Shown here in pieces: positions 5,104 to 9,860 of a DNA stretch of 9,860 bases. The stretch's first letter is position 1; every line of letters begins with the position of its first letter. This DNA is from Aureispira sp045105775 (GTDB taxonomy: Bacteria > Bacteroidota > Bacteroidia > Chitinophagales > Saprospiraceae). Location of the stretch: NCBI GenBank assembly GCA_045105775.1, contig JBGCDW010000167.1, positions 1-9,860 on the forward strand, in the 5' to 3' direction. The position numbers and the translations under genes are program-made. A model generated the notes under the pieces. That model was not told the DNA's origin and did no database searches. It saw nothing but the letters and a program-made list of their open reading frames with translations.

Positions 5104-6663
5104 ATGGATAAAATCAAAACAAGCTCTGTTAATAACTATTTTGGCGATCATTTGGAGCGAGAATATAATGAGAGAATAATTTTTACTGGGCAGTTTGGAT
5201 CTGGGAAGACCTATTTTCTAAAGGACTTTTTTGAAAAAAGAAAAGAGCAATACAATACTTTTTGGTTGTCGCCCATCAAGTATTCGGTAGCGTCTAATGA
5301 AGACATAATCGAGTATATCAAGTTAGATATTGCCATGATGTTGGTTAGAGATTTCCTTGAGCCTAGTGGAGTAGTAACAATTCCTGATGGTCTAATGATT
5401 CATTCCTATATGACTAATAATTTAGGGATATTTACAGAGATTTTTCTAAAGGGGGTAGCTGGTTTAGCTGAAGTTCCAAAGGCTATAGTTTCGACCATGG
5501 ATTCTCTCAAAAAACAACACACGCAATATAAAAATTACAAAAAGGAAATTCACGAGAAGCTAAAGACCGATGATAAACTATTATTAGAATATATAAATAC
5601 AAATACCACAAGGATAGGGTCTATTTTCGAAGATGATATAATCACTCAAACAATTAGGGCATCTATTGCTTTTATTAATGAACCTAGAGCAGAAGAAGAC
5701 CAAAAGAAAGAAAGTGTATTGGTAATTGATGACTTGGATCGTCTAGACCCAGATCACATTTTTAGGTTACTGAATATTTTTAGCTTACACCATGACAACT
5801 ATTTATTTGGTTTCCATAAAAATAAGTTTGGCTTTGATAAAATAATCCTTGTCTGTGATATAGATTCTATTGAGAAGTTCTATTATCATAAATATGGTAG
5901 TGAGGCTAATTTTCAGGGTTATATAGATAAATTTTGTTCTACAAAATATTTTCGATTTTCTATCAATGACTATGTAGAGAATTTTTGTAAGAATCAAATG
6001 TCTGTTAATGAATTAGATGAAGCTTCTTCAGTGGTGTTATCTAAGATTTTTGAAGTGTTAATTAGGGAGAAAAAAATTACTATAAGGAATTTAGTGAAGT
6101 ATAGTTATACTCGCCCTCAAAAAGAAACTTATTTTGACTATAGTTTTGATTTTGACGAACAAAGGTATTCTTATAATCATCTTTTTATTCGCTCTGAAAA
6201 AATTCATATAGGTAGTCAAAATTTTCCTTTTATTCGTGCTATTGTTATTTTACTAGAGGTAGTGGGAGGATTTAAAAATTTCAGTGCAATAATTGAAGAT
6301 TTACTGACTAATAAAGTAGCCTTTAGCAAAGATGTGGGAAAGGCTACAATGGATTCATTATGCTTATTATATCACTTAGCTAAAAATTATCCTAAAGTAA
6401 ATAGATTGTGTTTTGATTATCAAGAGGTTTGGTCGGGTGATTGGGTTGGCAATGCCAAAATGAAATATCCTACCATTAATATATTTGGTATTTCCGTAAC
6501 CTTACATTTGCGATGGGATAGGAGAAAAAAATATACAGGTAGTCTTGATTATTATGAAGGCACTATGTTGGAAATTCAAGAATCGTATGTTGTGAGCGAG
6601 CAAGGTATATTTAATGTTATGAAAGAGATCATGGCATTTTTAGAGAAAGAGAAAATACTATAG
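5104..6663 (+). CDS. KAP-type P-loop NTPase (orphan)
   Basis: A 519-residue P-loop NTPase with KAP-family features. Walker A is GQFGSGKT at 29-36, almost at the N-terminus. Walker B is VLVIDDLDRLDP at 205-216, with the IDDLDRL wording typical of KAP proteins. It is followed by KIILVCDIDSIEKFYYHKYG (246-265) and YIDKFCSTKYFRF (273-285). Between the Walker motifs, a moderately hydrophobic stretch at about 107-131 lies where KAP proteins often carry membrane insertions, but it is not a convincing transmembrane pair. The C-terminal 220 residues match no domain I recognise. The ATG at 5104 is preferred over a TTG at 5083 that would add seven residues. Some KAP proteins act in phage exclusion (PifA of plasmid F); others have unknown roles. 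The gene is alone, markedly AT-rich, and next to a tRNA gene, which suggests horizontal acquisition. Confidence 0.8.
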   Translation: MDKIKTSSVNNYFGDHLEREYNERIIFTGQFGSGKTYFLKDFFEKRKEQYNTFWLSPIKYSVASNEDIIEYIKLDIAMMLVRDFLEPSGVVTIPDGLMIHSYMTNNLGIFTEIFLKGVAGLAEVPKAIVSTMDSLKKQHTQYKNYKKEIHEKLKTDDKLLLEYINTNTTRIGSIFEDDIITQTIRASIAFINEPRAEEDQKKESVLVIDDLDRLDPDHIFRLLNIFSLHHDNYLFGFHKNKFGFDKIILVCDIDSIEKFYYHKYGSEANFQGYIDKFCSTKYFRFSINDYVENFCKNQMSVNELDEASSVVLSKIFEVLIREKKITIRNLVKYSYTRPQKETYFDYSFDFDEQRYSYNHLFIRSEKIHIGSQNFPFIRAIVILLEVVGGFKNFSAIIEDLLTNKVAFSKDVGKATMDSLCLLYHLAKNYPKVNRLCFDYQEVWSGDWVGNAKMKYPTINIFGISVTLHLRWDRRKKYTGSLDYYEGTMLEIQESYVVSEQGIFNVMKEIMAFLEKEKIL

Positions 6664-6703
6664 TCTAACTTTACCATATAGAGCTTTGATGCTACCCCAA
6701 AAA

Positions 6704-6735
6704 TAAAAAAGCCAAAAACAATTACTGTTTTTGAC
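6704..6735 (-). terminator. Terminator of tRNA-Leu (also faces the KAP gene)
   Basis: CAAAAACA (6713-6720) pairs with TGTTTTTG (6726-6733) around a 5-nt loop; a wobble and a G-C pair extend it to 10 bp. Read on the minus strand, the stem is followed by a T-run (complement of 6704-6710), a strong Rho-independent arrangement just past the tRNA 3' end. On the plus strand the following bases are only mildly T-rich, so it may partly serve the KAP gene, whose stop is 48 bases away. Confidence 0.7.
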
Positions 6736-6747
6736 TTCATTTATTTG

Positions 6748-6832
6748 TGCCCGGGACAAGATTCGAACTTGCACACCCTATACGAGCACCAGCCCCTCAA
6801 GCTGGCGTGTCTACCAATTCCACCACCTGGGC
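6748..6832 (-). tRNA. tRNA-Leu, anticodon GAG
   Basis: An 85-nt class II tRNA on the minus strand. The acceptor GCCCAGG (6832-6826) pairs with CCCGGGC (6755-6749) with one A-C mismatch. The anticodon stem CCAGC/GCTGG encloses loop TTGAGGG, giving anticodon GAG, which reads Leu CUC and CUU. A long variable arm and a T-arm with TTCGAAT follow. The long variable region and the GGTAGACACG D-arm sequence are typical of tRNA-Leu. CCA is not encoded; the bases after the discriminator A are CAA. It has its own promoter and terminator on either side. Confidence 0.95.
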
Positions 6833-6857
6833 AATGATGTTTTGCTTTGTAGCTTGG

Positions 6858-6888
6858 CAAAGATACGGTATTGTAATTAGAATGCCAA
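6858..6888 (-). promoter_or_regulatory. Promoter of tRNA-Leu
   Basis: On the minus strand, TTG (complement of 6886-6888) is followed after exactly 20 bases by TATCTTTG (complement of 6858-6865). This is a full match to the Bacteroidota -33/-7 promoter TTG-N19-21-TAnnTTTG. The start point would lie about 20 bases before the tRNA 5' end. Confidence 0.7.
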
Positions 6889-6904
6889 CTTTAACGTATC
6901 TTTT
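6871..6904 (+). promoter_or_regulatory. Candidate divergent promoter for the fRMsr gene
   Basis: TTG (6871-6873) and TATCTTTT (6897-6904) are separated by 23 bases; the -7 box matches TAnnTTTG except at the last base and the spacing is slightly long. Its -7 box is the mirror image of the tRNA -7 box (AAAGATACG against CGTATCTTT), with both -33 elements interleaved between. A start near 6912 would leave a leader of about 75 bases before 6988. Confidence 0.4.
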
Positions 6905-6987
6905 ATTCTTAGAACAATAAAAAAAGAGGGCTGAAAACAAAAAAGTAGTACATTAGTAATTCAAATCAAACCGAACAAAGAATTATT

Positions 6988-7503
6988 ATGGAAACCATGC
7001 CAACGGCTACATTTGTTAGCAAACAACAAGCATATCAGGCGGCTTCACAAGCCTTGGAAGCCATTTTGGAGGGAGAAAGCAATGCCATTATGAAAATGGC
7101 AACGATCAATTGTGTGCTCAATGAGCATTTGCCGTATTGTTTTTGGGTAGGCTTTTATTGTATGAACAAAGGACAATTGATGGTTGGGCCCTATCAAGGC
7201 ACCTTGGGGTGTTTGCATATTCCCCTGACGAAGGGGATTTGTGGGCGTGCTGCTAGTACAGGCCAAACACAGTTGATCGAAGATGTACATGCCGATCCAG
7301 CCCACTTGGCCTGTGATAGTCGTACCAATTCGGAGATTGTTGTGCCGGTGTACAATCAAGCAGGGCAGTTGATTGCCGTATTGGATTTGGACAGCACAGA
7401 ACTTGCTGCTTTTGATACCGTAGATCAGCAATTCTTAGAAGCCATTGTTCAAAAACACTTTGCAGAAGCACCTTTAGAGATGGCCTATCAATTGGAGGCG
7501 TAG
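6988..7503 (+). CDS. msrC: Free methionine-(R)-sulfoxide reductase, GAF-type
   Basis: A 171-residue cytoplasmic single-GAF-domain enzyme that reduces free L-methionine (R)-sulfoxide, normally with thioredoxin. Family hallmarks are complete: WVGFY (53-57), VGPYQGTLGC (66-75), KGICGRAA (82-89), QLIEDVHADPAHLACDSRTN (95-114), then SEIVVPV (115-121). The three conserved cysteines of the family are present as Cys75, Cys85 and Cys109. By comparison with E. coli YebR, Cys109 is the catalytic one and the others resolve the disulfide. This separates it from GAF sensor domains, which lack this Cys set. The start at 6988 gives a slightly long N-terminus; Met4 at 6997 is an alternative. The aldehyde dehydrogenase gene begins 60 bases downstream on the same strand with no obvious promoter or terminator between, so readthrough is likely, although no pathway link is known. 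Confidence 0.92.
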   Translation: METMPTATFVSKQQAYQAASQALEAILEGESNAIMKMATINCVLNEHLPYCFWVGFYCMNKGQLMVGPYQGTLGCLHIPLTKGICGRAASTGQTQLIEDVHADPAHLACDSRTNSEIVVPVYNQAGQLIAVLDLDSTELAAFDTVDQQFLEAIVQKHFAEAPLEMAYQLEA

Positions 7504-7563
7504 GGCTTATTGAATACAGGTCTGCTCTTCCAAGCCTTTTATTACCACACAAAAACACCAACC

Positions 7564-9006
7564 ATGATTTTCTTACAAAACTACATCAATGGCGAGTTAG
7601 TTGCACCCAAAAGTGGGCAATACTTAGACAATTACGAACCCGCTACAGGCAAGATTTATGCTCAAATTCCAGACTCGGATGCACAAGATGTGGAGGCAGC
7701 CGTACAAGCTGCACAAGCGGCATTTCCTGCTTGGTCGGGTATGACCAACAATGCTAGAGGTAAGATATTGATGCGATTGTCTAACCTGATTGAAGCGCAA
7801 TTGGAAGAATTGGCTTTGGCCGAATCTACAGACAATGGCAAACCTGTGCAATTGGCTACAATCGTGGATATTCCTAGAGCCGCCAGCAACTTTCATTTTT
7901 ATGCCACAGCTATCGAGCATTACGCGAGCCATGCCCATGCCATGACCGATCAAGCCATCAATTATACCTTGAGGGATGCTATTGGTGTGGTGGGCTGTAT
8001 TTCGCCTTGGAATCTGCCCTTGTATTTGTTTAGCTGGAAAATTGCCCCTGCCTTGGCTGCGGGCAATTGTGTGGTCGCCAAGCCCTCAGAAGTTACACCC
8101 ATGACGGCCTATTTGCTCTCCAAATTGTGCCAGCAAGCAGGGCTGCCGGCTGGAGTGCTAAATATAGTGCATGGTTTGGGGCACAAGGCAGGCAATTCCA
8201 TTGTGGAGCATCCAAATGTGAAGGCCATTTCATTTACAGGCGGCACCAAAACAGGGCAACACATTGCTAGAATTGCGGCACCCATGTTCAAAAAACTCTC
8301 TTTGGAATTGGGGGGCAAGAATCCCAACATCATTTTTGCAGATTGTGATTATGAACAAATGTTAGCGACTACTTTACGTTCTTCCTTTGCCAACCAGGGG
8401 CAGATTTGTTTGTGTGGCTCTAGGATTTTTGTAGAACGTTCGTTGTATGCGCGATTCAAAGCCGACTTTGTAGCCAAAGTAGCCCAAATGGTGGTGGGTG
8501 ATCCACAAGACAAAGGCTCTACTATGGGAGCTTTGGTTTCGCAAGCTCATTTGGAAAAAGTATTATCTTATGTGCAATTGGCACAAGAGGAGGGAGGCAC
8601 CATCTTGACAGGGGGAGAGCCTGTGGTTGTAGAAGGGCGTTGTGAAGGGGGCTATTTTATGCGTCCAACAGTTATAGAGGGGTTGACTGCTGATTGTAGA
8701 ACCAACCAAGAGGAAATTTTTGGCCCCGTGGTTACCATTATGCCCTTTGATACAGAAGAGGAGGTTTTGGCGTATGCCAATGGAACTGCTTATGGATTGG
8801 CTTCTACTATTTGGACGAGCCATGTGGGTCGAGCGACGCGCTTGGCACAGCAAATTCATGCTGGAATTGTTTGGGTGAATTGCTGGTTGTTGAGAGATTT
8901 GAGAACGCCTTTTGGAGGAGTCAAAGCTTCGGGAGTGGGCAGAGAAGGTGGCTTTCATGCTTTAGATTTTTTTACAGAGCCTAAGAATGTTTGTATCAAG
9001 TATTAG
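7564..9006 (+). CDS. amnC: Aldehyde dehydrogenase, 2-aminomuconate/2-hydroxymuconate semialdehyde type
   Basis: A 480-residue NAD(P)-dependent aldehyde dehydrogenase of full length. Visible elements are PWN at 148-150 (Asn150 in the oxyanion hole), KPSE at 173-176, the cofactor-binding FTGGTKTG at 224-231, the general base Glu248 in LELGGK, the nucleophile Cys282 in NQGQICLC, and EEIFGPV at 383-389. The segment WVNCWLLRDLRTPFGGVKAS (437-456) resembles aminomuconate and hydroxymuconate semialdehyde dehydrogenases (ALDH8-like), whose Arg residues contact the substrate carboxylate. In that role it oxidises 2-aminomuconate 6-semialdehyde to 2-aminomuconate in 3-hydroxyanthranilate breakdown. The downstream gene looks like the next enzyme of that route, which favours this over betaine or hydroxymuconate substrates. 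The ATG at 7564 begins the normal ALDH N-terminus; an upstream in-frame TTG at 7510 is not needed. The amnC symbol rests on pathway context. Confidence 0.85.
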   Translation: MIFLQNYINGELVAPKSGQYLDNYEPATGKIYAQIPDSDAQDVEAAVQAAQAAFPAWSGMTNNARGKILMRLSNLIEAQLEELALAESTDNGKPVQLATIVDIPRAASNFHFYATAIEHYASHAHAMTDQAINYTLRDAIGVVGCISPWNLPLYLFSWKIAPALAAGNCVVAKPSEVTPMTAYLLSKLCQQAGLPAGVLNIVHGLGHKAGNSIVEHPNVKAISFTGGTKTGQHIARIAAPMFKKLSLELGGKNPNIIFADCDYEQMLATTLRSSFANQGQICLCGSRIFVERSLYARFKADFVAKVAQMVVGDPQDKGSTMGALVSQAHLEKVLSYVQLAQEEGGTILTGGEPVVVEGRCEGGYFMRPTVIEGLTADCRTNQEEIFGPVVTIMPFDTEEEVLAYANGTAYGLASTIWTSHVGRATRLAQQIHAGIVWVNCWLLRDLRTPFGGVKASGVGREGGFHALDFFTEPKNVCIKY

Positions 9007-9040
9007 AATAGAAAATCGCATTATCAAAAACAAAAATAAC

Positions 9041-9469
9041 ATGCTACCAAAAAAAGAAGACCTGTTGTATTCTGATCGCGCTCCTAAGGCTGTAGGAGCC
9101 TATCCCCATGCTCGCAAAGTGGGCAATTTATTATTTTTGTCGGGCGTAGGGCCACGGTTGTTGGGTTCTAAGTCCATTCCTGGGGTAGAATTGGATGCGG
9201 AAGGAAATATTGTTTCTTATGATATAGCGGTGCAATGCAAGGCTGTGTTTGAGAATGTTCGTTATATTGTAGAGGATTGTGGCTCTAGTTGGGACAATAT
9301 TGTGGATGTAACGGTCTTTTTGACCAATATGAAGGATGATTTTAAAACATATAATCGCCTTTATGCCGAGTATTTTAAAGAGAACCAACCTTGTAGAACA
9401 ACTTGTGAAATCAATTGTTTGCCCACGCCCATAGCCATTGAGTTGAAGGTAGTTGCAATGATTGATTAA
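9041..9469 (+). CDS. amnD: RidA-family protein, probable 2-aminomuconate deaminase
   Basis: A 142-residue protein of the RidA/YjgF/YER057c/UK114 superfamily, which forms trimers or hexamers with active sites at subunit interfaces. It starts DRAPKAVGAYPHARKVGNLL and continues FLSGVGPR. It also has the DNIVDVTVFLTNMKDDFKTY helix-strand block (85-104) and ends with PCRTTCEINCLPTPIAIELK (117-136), in which Arg119 is the superfamily's substrate-carboxylate-binding Arg. The insertion around RLLGSKSIPGVELDAEGNIV (39-58) is longer than in imine-hydrolysing RidA and fits the 2-aminomuconate deaminase branch, which releases ammonia from 2-aminomuconate to give 4-oxalocrotonate. The gene begins 34 bases after the aldehyde dehydrogenase stop, so the two probably form an operon and act consecutively. 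The ATG at 9041 is chosen because an upstream frame start at 8987 overlaps the dehydrogenase and adds unrelated residues. A general RidA role cannot be excluded. Confidence 0.82.
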   Translation: MLPKKEDLLYSDRAPKAVGAYPHARKVGNLLFLSGVGPRLLGSKSIPGVELDAEGNIVSYDIAVQCKAVFENVRYIVEDCGSSWDNIVDVTVFLTNMKDDFKTYNRLYAEYFKENQPCRTTCEINCLPTPIAIELKVVAMID

Positions 9470-9474
9470 ATATA

Positions 9475-9498
9475 GGATAAGCACTAATGTGCTTATCT
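9475..9498. terminator. Strong hairpin after the amnC-amnD genes
   Basis: GATAAGCAC (9476-9484) and GTGCTTATC (9489-9497) form a perfect 9-bp stem with loop TAAT, six bases after the amnD stop. A U-tract is missing on the plus strand (TGTTGAG follows), so it may act as a weak terminator or a 3'-end stabiliser. Confidence 0.5.
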
Positions 9499-9525
9499 GT
9501 TGAGTAAGCCTGCTTAGAAAGGCAT

Positions 9526-9542
9526 AACTTGAGTTTCAAGTT
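9526..9542. repeat. AACTTGA-gtt-TCAAGTT palindrome
   Basis: A perfect 7-bp stem with a 3-nt loop that ends three bases before the first unit of the 25-bp tandem array. It shares the array's 3-nt loop but not its stem sequence, and may be a boundary element. Confidence 0.6.
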
Positions 9543-9545
9543 GAA

Positions 9546-9860
9546 AGCTCCAGAGGAGCGGCATCTTTACAGCTCCATAGGAGCGACACCTTTATAGCTC
9601 CATAGGAGCGACACCTTTATAGCTCCAGAGGAGCGACACCTTCACAGCTCCGTAGGAGCGACACCTTCATAGCTCCGTAGGAGAGACACCTTAATAGCCT
9701 CATAGGAGCGACACCTTTATCGCTCCGTAGGAGCGGCACCTTTACAGTTTCGTAGGAGCGACACCTTTATAGCTCCAGAGGAGCGACACCTTTATAGCTC
9801 CAGAGGAGCGACACCTTCAAAGCTCCAGAGGAGCGACACCTTTATAGCTCCAGAGGAGCG
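9546..9860. repeat. Tandem array of 25-bp hairpin units (12 full, 1 cut by window edge)
   Basis: Units start at 9546 and every 25 bases to 9846; the last is cut at the window edge, so the array probably continues. The common unit is AGCTCC-nnn-GGAGCG followed by ACACCTTTAT. Each unit contains a 5-bp stem GCTCC/GGAGC with a 3-nt loop that is only ever AGA, ATA or GTA. Units starting at 9571 and 9596 are identical, as are those at 9771 and 9821. Units at 9671, 9696 and 9746 carry stem-breaking changes. The unit at 9721 starts with C instead of A and gains a sixth pair. TAG triplets and the 25-bp period argue against coding. There are no unique spacers, so it is not CRISPR. Related GCTCC-nnn-GGAGC repeats are, from memory, common in some Bacteroidota genomes. 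Confidence 0.9.

Noticed and set aside
4896..5117. 73-residue minus-strand ORF rich in Leu, Ile and Phe
   Set aside because: It overlaps the KAP start and lies in AT-rich leader DNA where hydrophobic frames arise by chance; no recognisable motif.
6664..6760. Integration (att) duplication of the tRNA-Leu 3' end marking an island edge
   Set aside because: No second copy of the tRNA 3' portion was found to the left of the KAP gene within the window; only a chance CGAAC match near 5077.
7510..7563. TTG start at 7510 for the aldehyde dehydrogenase
   Set aside because: The ATG at 7564 gives the normal ALDH N-terminus and length of 480; the extra 18 residues are not family-like.
8987..9040. Upstream start at 8987 for the RidA-family gene
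   Set aside because: It overlaps the aldehyde dehydrogenase 3' end and adds 18 residues not expected in the family; the ATG at 9041 fits.
9546..9860. CRISPR array
   Set aside because: The whole 25-bp unit repeats, with no unique spacers, and no cas genes are in the window.

Overview
The window looks like chromosome from a Bacteroidota bacterium, possibly a marine Saprospiraceae-type organism. The base is seen in the sequence: AT-rich intergenic DNA, starts that lack Shine-Dalgarno sites and follow A-rich leaders, and a TTG-N20-TATCTTTG promoter before a tRNA gene, which matches the Bacteroidota -33/-7 consensus (TTG, TAnnTTTG). The lineage below phylum is inference only.

Layout. Positions 1-62 hold the 3' end of an unidentified gene, followed by a good intrinsic terminator (141-179). 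Positions 327-1121 encode two tandem, 50% identical SpoIIAA/STAS-like proteins. A long non-coding stretch (1122-1613) carries a possible minus-strand micro-transcript. It leads to an AraC-type regulator on the minus strand (1614-2510). Pairs of ACACAAA half-sites, each spaced exactly 21 bp, lie on both sides of that gene. Next is a CtlX-type citrulline/arginine hydrolase of the deiminase superfamily (2932-3888), then a GxxExxY (PD-(D/E)XK fold) protein (4072-4470). After it come a possible 46-residue membrane peptide (4529-4669) and a cluster of five short palindromes (4659-4832). A very AT-rich orphan KAP-type P-loop NTPase follows (5104-6663).

The right part is more GC-rich and metabolic. 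It holds tRNA-Leu(GAG) on the minus strand with its own promoter and terminator, a free methionine-(R)-sulfoxide reductase (6988-7503), an aldehyde dehydrogenase of the aminomuconate/hydroxymuconate semialdehyde type (7564-9006) and a RidA-family 2-aminomuconate deaminase-like protein (9041-9469). The last two fit consecutive steps of the 3-hydroxyanthranilate (kynurenine/tryptophan) degradation route: 2-aminomuconate semialdehyde to 2-aminomuconate to 4-oxalocrotonate. The earlier enzymes of that route are not in the window.

The window ends in a tandem array of 25-bp hairpin units (9546 to the edge).

The strongest unexplained signals are the hairpin array, the palindromes that mostly have exactly 3-nt loops, the double 21-bp-spaced operator around the AraC gene, the small hydrophobic ORF ending inside an 18-bp stem-loop, and the orphan KAP NTPase beside a tRNA gene. 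No complete, clearly new multi-gene system is provable from sequence alone.
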